Origin: Chitinophagales bacterium
GTDB lineage: Bacteria; Bacteroidota; Bacteroidia; Chitinophagales; JADJOU01
Assembly (NCBI GenBank): GCA_016787225.1
Contig: JAEUUY010000010.1
Coordinates: 1 to 64,000, forward strand
Reading direction: 5' to 3'
DNA: 64,000 bases
The first letter of the stretch is position 1, and every line of letters begins with the position of its first letter. Of the stretch, positions 1 to 9,700 are shown piece after piece. A program made the position numbers and the translations under genes. The notes under the pieces are model-generated. The model had not been told where the DNA came from, searched no databases, and worked only from the letters and a program-made list of their open reading frames with translations.

Positions 1-1
1 A

Positions 2-106
2 GACTCAAATGAGTATCAGGAAATAATTAAAAAAAATAAAATACATTATATCAATAAAACAATTGAGAAATATAAAATTGCAAAAGACTGTATACTAGCT
101 AATTGA
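2..106 (+). CDS. possible 3' end of a gene cut by the window edge
   Basis: An open frame of 34 codons runs in from the left edge and stops with TGA at 104-106. The peptide is rich in Lys, Ile and Asn, as expected for this genome, and ends KDCILAN. It is too short to assign to a family. It could be chance, because the region is AT-rich but has few stops in this frame only. Confidence 0.3.
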   Translation, partial: DSNEYQEIIKKNKIHYINKTIEKYKIAKDCILAN

Positions 107-119
107 GGGGTAGTTAGAT

Positions 120-275
120 AGAATTCCGCATTAGAAAATGCAGAATCGATTAAGAATTTGTTGCAATCCCGTACGTACGGGATTGAAACAAATTCTAAAT
201 CGGGATAAACCCAACTAAATCATATAGTTCGCCACGCAGTGGCTTCTAATGATTAATTTGGGTTTAACTATATGT
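120..275. repeat. cluster of palindromes and nested hairpins
   Basis: The core is a 22 bp perfect palindrome centred between 174 and 175 (CAATCCCGTAC and its complement). With one mismatch the arms extend to 154-174 and 175-195. A small hairpin (GCATT/AATGC) lies at 128-141. A second imperfect stem pairs 207-222 with 250-265, with a GCCAC/GTGGC hairpin (231-243) in its loop. CATATAGTT (221-229) is also complementary to AACTATATG (266-274). The packing of independent inverted repeats suggests a small non-coding mobile or REP-like element, or its remnant. No gene is evident in 107-442. Confidence 0.55.
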
Positions 276-401
276 ATGACAATAGTATAGAATCCTACAC
301 TAGAAACACATGGCTGCATTTCTGGTTGAAGCGGAAAACAAATCTCAAAATACTGGAGAGCATTCTATAATCTACTCATAAGGATTACGATAAAGTACAT
401 A

Positions 402-446
402 AGTGGTGAGGATATTATTGTAAATACCCTCACCACTATTTTTTAC
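402..446. terminator. hairpin with T-run between the left edge and the PKD/Kazal gene
   Basis: A 10 bp perfect stem (AGTGGTGAGG at 402-411 with its complement at 428-437, 16-nt loop) is followed on the plus strand by a T-rich run at 439-445. The minus-strand gene ends at 443, so the hairpin also sits directly downstream of that gene. The plus orientation is the better intrinsic terminator, because the minus side lacks a T-run. Confidence 0.5.
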
Positions 447-3400
447 TCTTTTACTATTTTCAAGCTTGTAGCTTGATCGTTTTGATTTATGTTCAGAATA
501 TAGATACCTGAAGGTAATTCTCCAAAATCAATTTCCTCGTTGATCTCACCGGAAGAATAGTTTTTCTCCGTTGATAGTTTAACTTGCTTGCCATTTATAG
601 AGTATATAGAATAACTTATTCTTGTTTCCTTATCTAATATTACTTGGATTTTTACCTTATCGCTTGTAGGATTGGGAAATACAGCGATATTCATATCATT
701 TCCAATATTCTGAATTCCATTCGTAGTTTTTAATACTATGGTATGGACTGTTGTATTGGTTATGACAGGGTCGTTAAAGTCGAAATAAATTTCTGCAGTA
801 TTTTTTAATATGGCACCTATGGGTTGATTATTTGCCAGATTAACACTATATCCAATAAATCCTTGACTAGCTTCGTAGTCAGTACCACTATCTGGGAGCA
901 TTATATTTTCAAATTCAAAAAATACTCTACCATTATCATTGAAATGAGTTACATATTTATGAGAGGCTTCATTTATTATGAAACTATTAAAATCGAATTT
1001 TGGATCTATTTGATCTTCGATGACTACAGTGTGTGCAGGAGCAGTTCCTGTATTTTGGAAGCGTATATGATAATCGATAGTTTTAGTATCAGGGTCAATC
1101 TCCTCAGCCTGAGCTGCTGTTTTATCATTAGGGTCCCAGCTGCCTACACAAGTATCCTTGATTGTTTTTGAGTTATTAGATAAGTTACAGTCATCATTGG
1201 TAGGTTCTATCCATACACTATCTATCACTATAGTGCCCAAGGCTAGTGAAACAGGAGTATGGAAGTAAGCGTGTTTATATCCCGAAGCGTATGGAAGTAG
1301 TTTAGGAATAGACCATGTGATAACATTTCCGCTCACTGTATAACTGGAACTTGTACTTGATTTTACAACTAGATTTGATAAGAAGCGATAATGGATTTTT
1401 ACATTATGTACAGCATGGGCAGTATTATTTTTATATGTAATGGTTTTCATTGATGTAAATCCAGGAGTAATATTCCAGTTTCTATGTATCGATACAGAGA
1501 GGTCTTGACATTTATTGGCTGTATCATAGAAATTATAATTACATGTTAATGGGCCAGTAGCATTGACCGTTATCTTTTTAGGAGATGCAGGGCATAGCTG
1601 ATCTAATCCCGAGAAATTAGATAGAACCTGTTCTACTTCATAATTTCCTTTTAAAACCCAAAATTCATAATATCCATTCGTATTGGTATATGTATACCTA
1701 ATCGGACTCGTATTTATTTTTATCTTAATGGATGGTAATGGTTGGTCTGAAGAATCGAATCCACAATTTCTATTAAGGTCATGATATACATAGCCACATA
1801 CCTTAGCCCAATCGGGGTCATTGCTGCAAGGTCCTGCAGTATATTGCTTCACCCCAGCTCTCGTGGCTTCGCATGAATTTAAATATGTTATTCCATTACA
1901 ACCGCATACAGCTTGAGTATAGCTTGGACACTTAGTACTTACTTTATTGATGTAACCACTATCAAAGCATGCATTCGAACTATTTACCTGAATGTAGCGA
2001 ACTATTGAATCCGTGCATTGGAAGGTACCAATAAATTTATTGATATACATAACTACTCGATAAAATCCTGGAAATGGATAGGTATATGTTGAATTAGGGG
2101 AAGTAGAACTGGCGCCATTTCCAAAGCTATAATTATACGTAACACTCGAGTCTATACAGCTTGAGGTATTGGTTAATGAAATGGTAAGACCTGATTTCGT
2201 ATAACTGTTATTAGCTTTGAAGCATCCACATGTACTTGTATTGACTGTGATACATTTCGTTATCGTTTTTGTGCAAGTAGTGCCAGTCAAAGCATCAAAT
2301 AATGTAATAGTGAGTGTTACAGAATATTTACCATTCTTCACAAAGGTATGACTAGGATTAGGTATATTGTAGGTTTGACCTGTACTAATTTTATAATTTA
2401 TTGACACGATAGTCGCATTCGTAGTATTGGTGGTATTAGTGAATTGATAGTTACCACCTGATACTATCCAATTGAAGTCAGGTTGAAATCGATTACATGG
2501 ATTCACATTAGTTACTTGTATGTACTTACAAATACTATCAATACAGTATAAATTATTGTGATTTAACCAACGCTTGGCTATCAAACAAACCTTGTAGGTG
2601 CCAGGATTTGTATAATGCGCTGTAGGATTTTTCTGAGTCGAAAAAGTTCCATTCCCGAAACTCCAAAGATAGGTGTACATTTGACCTGTCACTGGAGTAG
2701 TTTTATCCAAAAAGTTAACTGTACCTAAATTGGAATTCATTGTCCAATCGAAGTTTGCCTTGACATTACAAGGAATTTTACAATTGGTTACTGCTACTAA
2801 TTTTATAATAGAATCACAGCAAATTATATTTTGATTGGAGTCTCTCAGGCAATAGTAAAGTTTGACAGAATAAATACCATTCGCACTATATTTAATTTTA
2901 GGTTTGGCGATTATACTTTTTATTCCATTGCCAAAATCCCAATTAAAGGTAAGTATATATCCTGAGCTATTTGAATCGATACTAAAGTCTAAGGATGTAT
3001 CCGAAATTTTCCAATTGAAGTGACGAAACAGATTGCAAGGCGATGCTATAAAATAACTACAGTTGGATACACAGCCTGAACTATCTGTAACAGTGACATA
3101 ATATGTGCCGGGTAAAAATCTTTTGATGTATCGATTCGTATCTCCTCCTGACCACTTATAGGTATAAGGCGGAATCCCAAACTTGGGATTGCAAAACAGC
3201 GTATCTTTATTTTTAGTTATATCACATCTCAATTGACATGATACAAAACCTTGAGTATTGATCGTTATCGTATGCGATTTGATATGTTTAATACCGTTAG
3301 GCATGCAATCATAAGTTTCTATGATGACATACAGTTCAGCTTGAACTGTCTTGACCGTATCAAAACTAATCGTTCCAATTAATTTATTCGTATTCGTGCC

Positions 3401-4576
3401 AGAAATAACCATATTAAATCCTGTTAAGTCTGTAACGGTGGGTGTAGATATTACTTTGTATTTAATTTTCGAATTGGTATTCCCCAGTATATTGAAATAG
3501 ATTTTATTTCCTTTATTTTTACCTTTGATAGTATATACATAGCTCGAATCATAGGATGAGCATACGACATGCTTTACCGAATCTACCTTTAGGTTGCGAT
3601 TCATTCCTTGCGCTGTCGTTACCGCAAACTGAATATCCCGCGTTATATGACCTACTAATACTCGGCGATAACCACTAGGTTGGCTAGCATCTGCAATTGC
3701 TCGATACTCCATAGCTGCAATAGCATAGACAGCTGTTTGTTCAATACTAGGTGTTAACTTAATCTCTCCAGAGTTTGGATTAAACTTTACGCCAGATGTG
3801 GTGTACAAGAAATTTTGAGTTGTGAGTTGTGGGTTGAATGCAACAGTGCCATTATTGAGATTGATAACATCCGAAAAATTGATACCTGGATGATTGAATG
3901 GGGTGTAAAGACTAAATGCTATCGAATCTAAGACTATTTGTTTCCCATTGATCATGATATAATTAGGGTCAAAAGAATCAACACCCGCAGGGTTGTAAAC
4001 GTTCTCTTCTCCTTTGAATAAGTATTTAAACGGAATATTCGCAAAGGTTAAAGAATTATTGTTATAATCGGTATTCACCAAGGCTTGTAACCATGAATTT
4101 TCTCCTCCAGGATTTTGTATGGTAGTTATAGCATGATTTCTACAGCAACTCGTCCAGCCGATATAGGCATATCCTATATTCTTGCCTATGGTGTGATCCA
4201 CTTCGTAGACCCATTTTTCGACCCCCATGATATTAAGAATAGGTCCTTTTGGGCAATTGGTCGTAGGCGTGACAGCTACATCTGGCACCTTACATATTTG
4301 GCTTACTTCTTCTTTATACTTAAAGTTTAAGCTTACATTGTATTTCGTACTACTAGTACCTATTGTGACAATCTCATTTCCATAATCTATCCCAGCGCAG
4401 TCACGATATACCGTAAGTCTTATTCGATACCTTCCTGTGAGAGTATCCAATAATTGATAATTCAATTCGCCGCCCATTATATGGGTAGCATTTAAGCTAT
4501 TAGTCCACCCTACAAGTAGCATTAGGGAGAAAATGTAGCGTAGAAAATTGTTTCGATTGGTAAATGGTGTTTTCAT
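443..4576 (-). CDS. giant secreted PKD-repeat protein with Kazal domain and T9SS sorting signal
   Basis: A 1377-residue protein, predicted to be exported and then secreted or attached at the surface by T9SS. It starts with a signal peptide (about residues 12-30). After a long N-terminal region comes a SprB-like repeat (about 450-510, PYTYKWSGG then PGTYYVTVTDSSGC). Several PKD-like domains follow (about 515-865), recognisable from FDWxFGNG and TYxVCL-type strands. A Kazal-type cysteine cluster lies at about 868-917 (VCGCNGITYLNSCEA, ending AGPC). Next are a SdrD-B/carboxypeptidase-regulatory-like segment (VYHDLNRNCGFDSSD) and a conserved-repeat domain (SWDPNDK, FQNTGTAPAHTVVIEDQ). The C-terminus is a T9SS type A sorting domain (VFPNPTSDKVKI, LPSGIYILNI). 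It looks like an adhesin or structural surface protein; the Kazal domain could inhibit serine proteases. The domain order is seen in the sequence, the function is inferred. Confidence 0.85.
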   Translation of the reverse strand: MKTPFTNRNNFLRYIFSLMLLVGWTNSLNATHIMGGELNYQLLDTLTGRYRIRLTVYRDCAGIDYGNEIVTIGTSSTKYNVSLNFKYKEEVSQICKVPDVAVTPTTNCPKGPILNIMGVEKWVYEVDHTIGKNIGYAYIGWTSCCRNHAITTIQNPGGENSWLQALVNTDYNNNSLTFANIPFKYLFKGEENVYNPAGVDSFDPNYIMINGKQIVLDSIAFSLYTPFNHPGINFSDVINLNNGTVAFNPQLTTQNFLYTTSGVKFNPNSGEIKLTPSIEQTAVYAIAAMEYRAIADASQPSGYRRVLVGHITRDIQFAVTTAQGMNRNLKVDSVKHVVCSSYDSSYVYTIKGKNKGNKIYFNILGNTNSKIKYKVISTPTVTDLTGFNMVISGTNTNKLIGTISFDTVKTVQAELYVIIETYDCMPNGIKHIKSHTITINTQGFVSCQLRCDITKNKDTLFCNPKFGIPPYTYKWSGGDTNRYIKRFLPGTYYVTVTDSSGCVSNCSYFIASPCNLFRHFNWKISDTSLDFSIDSNSSGYILTFNWDFGNGIKSIIAKPKIKYSANGIYSVKLYYCLRDSNQNIICCDSIIKLVAVTNCKIPCNVKANFDWTMNSNLGTVNFLDKTTPVTGQMYTYLWSFGNGTFSTQKNPTAHYTNPGTYKVCLIAKRWLNHNNLYCIDSICKYIQVTNVNPCNRFQPDFNWIVSGGNYQFTNTTNTTNATIVSINYKISTGQTYNIPNPSHTFVKNGKYSVTLTITLFDALTGTTCTKTITKCITVNTSTCGCFKANNSYTKSGLTISLTNTSSCIDSSVTYNYSFGNGASSTSPNSTYTYPFPGFYRVVMYINKFIGTFQCTDSIVRYIQVNSSNACFDSGYINKVSTKCPSYTQAVCGCNGITYLNSCEATRAGVKQYTAGPCSNDPDWAKVCGYVYHDLNRNCGFDSSDQPLPSIKIKINTSPIRYTYTNTNGYYEFWVLKGNYEVEQVLSNFSGLDQLCPASPKKITVNATGPLTCNYNFYDTANKCQDLSVSIHRNWNITPGFTSMKTITYKNNTAHAVHNVKIHYRFLSNLVVKSSTSSSYTVSGNVITWSIPKLLPYASGYKHAYFHTPVSLALGTIVIDSVWIEPTNDDCNLSNNSKTIKDTCVGSWDPNDKTAAQAEEIDPDTKTIDYHIRFQNTGTAPAHTVVIEDQIDPKFDFNSFIINEASHKYVTHFNDNGRVFFEFENIMLPDSGTDYEASQGFIGYSVNLANNQPIGAILKNTAEIYFDFNDPVITNTTVHTIVLKTTNGIQNIGNDMNIAVFPNPTSDKVKIQVILDKETRISYSIYSINGKQVKLSTEKNYSSGEINEEIDFGELPSGIYILNINQNDQATSLKIVKE

Positions 4577-4614
4577 AATTATCTAATTTTACTAGTTAAT
4601 AATCTTTTATAATA

Positions 4615-4622
4615 CAAAAATA
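4615..4622 (-). promoter_or_regulatory. -7 box TATTTTTG for the PKD/Kazal gene
   Basis: On the minus strand this reads TATTTTTG, matching the Bacteroidota -7 consensus TAnnTTTG, 38 nt upstream of the start codon. No clear TTG -33 element is seen. Confidence 0.45.
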
Positions 4623-4798
4623 TAGAGATAATTATTAAATTTTAAAAGAAATTTCTTGATTTGTTAGATTGTTTTTAAGATAATAGTACTATTTATAATA
4701 TAAATATTGTTTAAATAATTTTGGAACTGACACTTATCGTCAGTATGCCAACATACAAGGAATTCAGGCAGTCTATTTATAGAATATTTTAATATTCA

Positions 4799-4829
4799 TT
4801 GGTATTAATTATTTAATTAATTATATTTG
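4799..4829 (+). promoter_or_regulatory. Bacteroidota-type promoter for the lipoprotein hydrolase
   Basis: TTG at 4799-4801, a 20 bp spacer, then TATATTTG at 4822-4829. Both elements and their spacing fit the Bacteroidota sigma-A consensus. The start codon is 80 nt further on. Confidence 0.6.
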
Positions 4830-4909
4830 CTAAGATAAGTTTATTAAAAGGCACAGAAAACCAAACTAGAAGTGCTAGGCTTTATTTCTGGACCAGGTAC
4901 GAAAAAAAT

Positions 4910-5749
4910 ATGAGATTATTAATTTTACTTTCAGTTATACTTTTTTCTTGCAATAAGGAGGACAATAAAGATACTCCTGTGCCGATAGCTTATCGAGAAA
5001 CTAAATCTATTTCTTACAATTCAGTTGGAGTGGATGTCGTAATAGACAAACCAGCAAAAAACGACTTAGATGTATTGCTTGTATTTCATGGAACAGTAGC
5101 TTCTGATAGTGCTATTCTGACCGCTGCCAATAATACTTTAGACAAATTCAAAGGAATTTTGGATAGAAATGATATGATGATTGTAAGCGTAGCATATCCA
5201 CAAGAATTTGTCTTGTTAGGTGATAATATTGTCAAATGTGAAGCTGCATTATTATGGCTGAAAAATAAAGCAAGTCAAGAATTAGGGATAACAGTTAAGA
5301 AAATATTCTTAGGAGGTCATTCCCAAGGAGGTTATATGGTGACTAGATTAAACACCATGCACCAGACCAATGGAGTTATAGCCAATGCGCCAGGTCCCTT
5401 GAATCTAGTTTATCGATGTCAACTAGAGGAAAATAGACAAATTCAACCCAGCGCCGTTTGCACTAAATTGAAAAACGTATATGGAACGACAGCAAGCAAT
5501 CCTAATCCTTATTTTCAAAGGTCCTTGTTAAATTTTACCAATGGGTTTCAATCTGACATTTTATTTGTTCAAGGCTTAAGCGACTCTCCTATACAGCTAT
5601 ATACTTGGCCTACTTTCAAACAAGATATACTTAACTGCACCAATTGTCAAAAAAGCCAGTTTGTAGAAATAGCAGGTGGAGAGCACGGCTCTTTGTTTGA
5701 AAGTCCGATAGGGAAAACTGAGTTTAATAAATTTATAAATAGTCATTGA
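4910..5749 (+). CDS. lipoprotein alpha/beta hydrolase
   Basis: A 279-residue protein with a short signal peptide ending in a lipobox (LFSC, Cys at about 14), so it is probably lipid-anchored in the envelope. The body has the alpha/beta-hydrolase pattern: VLLVFHG for the first strand and oxyanion turn, GGHSQGGYM as the nucleophile elbow with the catalytic Ser at about 141, a candidate acid in the GLSDSPIQ strand, and a late His in GGEHGSLF. The substrate cannot be told; the family includes esterases and feruloyl-esterase-like enzymes. It stands alone with its own promoter. The start was chosen because the ATG is immediately followed by the hydrophobic leader. Confidence 0.8.
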   Translation: MRLLILLSVILFSCNKEDNKDTPVPIAYRETKSISYNSVGVDVVIDKPAKNDLDVLLVFHGTVASDSAILTAANNTLDKFKGILDRNDMMIVSVAYPQEFVLLGDNIVKCEAALLWLKNKASQELGITVKKIFLGGHSQGGYMVTRLNTMHQTNGVIANAPGPLNLVYRCQLEENRQIQPSAVCTKLKNVYGTTASNPNPYFQRSLLNFTNGFQSDILFVQGLSDSPIQLYTWPTFKQDILNCTNCQKSQFVEIAGGEHGSLFESPIGKTEFNKFINSH

Positions 5750-5914
5750 TTTAGCTTATCGCTCACAGCAACTCATAAGGTAAGTGGTTATTTAAATTAT
5801 ACACCAAAAATCCATCGCTTTTCATTCCTATAAGCTTATTTTTGAGGTAAAATGAGTCTGCGATAGCTAATGGGAAATGAACTGGGGTCGGCTGATAAAC
5901 ACTGTAACTATATA

Positions 5915-6613
5915 ATGAACGAACTGAAAACTTCAATTGAAAATTTATACTCAACTTTCTCGACTTATCCAAATAAATCGACAATGGATGGTTGCCCTTG
6001 TTGCATATTAAATACGGATAAAGAAAAAATTCATTCAAAGCAATTAAGAGACCTAACAGAAGAAGACCTTTCAAGATACACAGCAAAAGCAATGACAACT
6101 TGGGGCGATGAAGATGACTATAAACATTATTTACCAAGGATATTTGAACTATTATCTACGACAGACTTTATCGTTTCGACATTTATAGTTTTAGGGAAAC
6201 TTGAATATGGAAATTGGAATACTTGGAAGGAAACCGAACAAACTGCAATCAAAAATTTCTTGTTTGCTTGGTGGGCAGAATTGGTAAAAAACAAAAAGTC
6301 ATTTGAACACGAAGCATTTATTGAAATAGTAAAACTAACAGATAATGTTGATGAATTACTTAAACATTGGATAATTGAATTCAACAATAATAGCTTTGCA
6401 AACTTTGTTGATTTTGTTTATTCATATTATAACGATTTGAACACCAAGAGAACTGAATTCAAAGAACTAAACATGGAAATTTGTGACAAGTTACTAATTT
6501 GGACTAACGATAATTCAAGTATTTTAGAAAAAGGCTTTTTTAAATATGCTGACAAAGACAAAGAATTTGCAGAAAAGATTTCTATTACACAATATATACT
6601 AAAACGAATATAA
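5915..6613 (+). CDS. hypothetical protein, isolated accessory gene
   Basis: About 232 residues, soluble, no signal peptide or membrane segment. I do not recognise the family. The N-terminus has a CPCC cysteine cluster (about residue 29) followed by charged helices, and there are aromatic-rich segments (FLFAWWAELV, FANFVDFVYSYYNDL). An in-frame ATG at 5870 would add 15 residues, but that extension reads like non-coding sequence, so the start MNELKTS at 5915 is preferred. The gene sits alone between unrelated neighbours, with short GC-richer motifs at both borders (around 5877-5897 and 6624-6640), which suggests acquisition as a cassette-like unit. Confidence 0.6.
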   Translation: MNELKTSIENLYSTFSTYPNKSTMDGCPCCILNTDKEKIHSKQLRDLTEEDLSRYTAKAMTTWGDEDDYKHYLPRIFELLSTTDFIVSTFIVLGKLEYGNWNTWKETEQTAIKNFLFAWWAELVKNKKSFEHEAFIEIVKLTDNVDELLKHWIIEFNNNSFANFVDFVYSYYNDLNTKRTEFKELNMEICDKLLIWTNDNSSILEKGFFKYADKDKEFAEKISITQYILKRI

Positions 6614-6743
6614 AAATAAAAAGTCGAACGCCCAGCAAGGATTCCTCTGTAAATCAATCTATCTAAAAAAAGGATTATATATTAGCTATTTCCTTTTGAA
6701 CAAAGAAATACTATTTTTTCCGCAAGTCAATATCTACCTTACC

Positions 6744-9700
6744 TTACCCCACCATTTCCTTCTCCAATCTCGCCAACTTTCTTCGTCTGATATTATGCTT
6801 CCACTTGCTGACGAGATAGAACATAACAGGCACCATGACCAAGGTTAAGACGGTCGCATAGGTCAAGCCAAAGATAATCGTCCATGCTAGCGGTCCCCAG
6901 AAGATAACATTGTCGCCTCCGAGGTAGATATGCGGATTCAAATCGGTAAGGAAGGTAAAGAAATTGAAGTTTAAACCGATAGCCAGAGGTATCAAGCCCA
7001 AGACTGCTGTCGTAGCTGTCAGGAGTACTGGTCGCAAACGTGAACGACCTGCCTCTACGATACAGATGACGAACTGATCCATAGGAATATCTTCGTGGGT
7101 CTCGACTCCCAGCTCTGATTTTTTCTTATCGAGTAGGAGGATAAAAAAGTCCATTAAGACGATACCATTTTTCACCACCACACCTACGAGCGATATGATA
7201 CCCATCATAGTCATGAGTACTACGAAGTCCATATTGGCAAAGGTCAAGCCGAAGAATACCCCTGAGAAACTCAAAAGCACCGTCGCCATGATGATAAAGG
7301 TCTTGGACGTCGAATTGAATTGTAATACAATAATCATAGTGACCCCGAATAAAGCTAGTAATAATGCACGATTCAAGAAGTCCTGATTTTTCTTCTGTTC
7401 TTCTTGCTCACCCGAAAATCCAAAATTCATCTTCGCAGGGAGTTTATAGACCTTGAGTTCATTCTTGATTTCTTGCATAATCTCATTGGCATTATAGCCA
7501 TCCAATAAATTAGAGTAAATGGTCATTATGCGATTTCCTGCCTTGTGATTGATTTGATTGAAGGTGAAAGTCTGCTCTGTCTTAGCCAAAGTAGCCATCG
7601 GGATTTGAATGATTTGACCATTCATCTGATTTCTAAATGTAATCGGCTGATTGAGGATAAGGCTCTCATCTTTTCGTTGATCTGCATTGAGGCGCATCAT
7701 AATTTTATAATTGTCATCGCCTTCTTTATATGTAGAAACTTCTTGTCCATATAAAGCTCTTCTTAAATTAAATCCTACAGCACCTGTTGAGGTCATTAAA
7801 TTTCCTGCAAGGGTTCTATCGATATTCATTTTGAGTTCAGATTTATCTTTATTGATATCCGTACTCAATTTCTCAATTCCAGGTATTTTTTTAGAATTGA
7901 TAAAATCGATAATTTTATTACTCTCGGCTAGCATGGCATCATAATCCTCGCCTTGCAGCTCTATACTTATAGGATATCCTACAGGTGGACCATTACTTTC
8001 TTTCTCTATGGTAATTTTGGCGCCAGGAATCGGTTTGATGTTAGCACGCAGTTCATTTAAAATCTCCTGCGTATTGACTCCTTTACGCTCTTTGAATTCT
8101 TGAAAGAGGACAGTTACTTTTCCTTTGAATGGAGTCTCAGAACTATTCCCCATATCCACTCTAGGATTTCCAGCGCCTTCACCTACTTGGGTTACTACCG
8201 ATTGAACTAAGAAATTAGGAGCTGGATTGACTTTTTTATATTTCTCCAATATACTCAGAACTTGCTTTTCTACTTGTCGTGTTGCATCATTCGTTTTTTC
8301 TATCGGTGTACCCTGCGGAAACTCTACATAGACAATATTTTGATTTGGAATGTTGTCGGGGAAAAACCAGACTTTTCGTGGAAATATTTTAAAAAATAAA
8401 ATAAATGAAAGAAACAATAACCACACTATAGAATAAAGTGAGATTTGCGGTCTCGAAAAAGAAAAATCACGTCGCTTAATCATCCAAAACAATGGAAGTA
8501 TCAGCAAACTAAAAAGTACAGTAAGAACCTTGGATTTATATCGTTTGTCTTCAAATAGCCAAGCTAATCTTCGAGCATACCAATTCTCAAAACGCGGGAA
8601 GTAATGATGCTGAAAAGTCTGTGTAGCATTAAATATATAATGATGATACAACCATAAAAATCCTACTATGATAAAACTCAAATGGGCTATCACTCTCAAT
8701 CCAGTAGCGAATGGAATAGGATTTTCTGTAAACATCTCAGCCTTTCCCATCCACCCAGGAATAGCGAAAAACACACCTATCAATAGTAGATAGCGAGTAT
8801 ATTTTTTCAAATTTTCATAAGAAATATTTTCATCTTTCAGTGCCATAAAGCCCCCTGTCATAGAAGCATTGATAATCATAGCTACAATAAGCGATGCTCC
8901 TAGTACAACCGATAAGGTCGCAGGGAAATAAATCATAAATTTACCCATAGTACCGGGCCATAAACCTAGAGGGAAGAAGGCTGCCAAGGTCGTGGCGGTA
9001 GAGGATATCACTGGCCAAGCTATTTCCCCAATACCGATTTTTGAAGCGGATATTCTATCCATACCCTTCTGCATATTCGCAAAGACATTGTCCACCACCA
9101 CGATACCATCGTCCACAAGCATACCTAATCCCATAACCAAAGCGAAGAGAACCATAGTATTGAGGGTAACACCATAAGCATCTAAAAAAGCAAATGCCAT
9201 CAACATGGAAAGCGGAATAGCCGAACCTACGAATAATGAATTTCGCAATCCCATAGTAAACATAAGCACTGCCATAACTAGGATAATTCCAAAGAGAATA
9301 TGATTGGATAATTCATCGACGGCATGTTCCACTCTCGAAGATTGGTCGCCGGTATATTCAATGGATATATCTCGAGGTATATCCGCTTTTTTTAGTGCTT
9401 CTATACGTTCTTTGACCTTTTCTATCGCATGAATCATATTGGTACCCGAGCGCTTTTTGATATTGATCATGACGACTTCTTTTCCTGACTCGCGAGCATA
9501 AGTCGTTCGCTCTTTTTCCTTAAATTGTACCTCAGCTATATCGCGCAATAGAACTGAACCTCCAAAAGATTTTACGACGATTTGATTGAGTTCATCGGGA
9601 TTGTCAAACTCTCCTATTACACGAATATTGGATTTCTTACCGCCATTTTCGATATTACCTCCAGATATAGTCATATTCTCGCCCTGCACAGCACGCTGCA

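Larger units (their letters stand above)
4577..4909. other. 333 bp divergent intergenic region
   Basis: Very AT-rich spacer between two divergent genes. It holds a -7 box for the minus gene at 4615-4622, a small hairpin at 4726-4744 (ACTGAC/GTCAGT with a 7-nt loop) and a two-part promoter for the plus gene at 4799-4829. No open frame here looks coding. Confidence 0.5.

Noticed and set aside
272-370. Short plus-strand frame starting MYDNSIESYTRNTWLHFW in the left edge
   Set aside because: Only 32 codons, starts inside the palindrome arm at 266-274, no promoter box and no recognisable family. It may be a fragment but cannot be supported.
5763-6137. 124-residue minus-strand frame
   Set aside because: It overlaps the N-terminal part of the better plus-strand gene at 5915-6613. 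Only its last 35 codons lie outside, and these are treated as a possible remnant.
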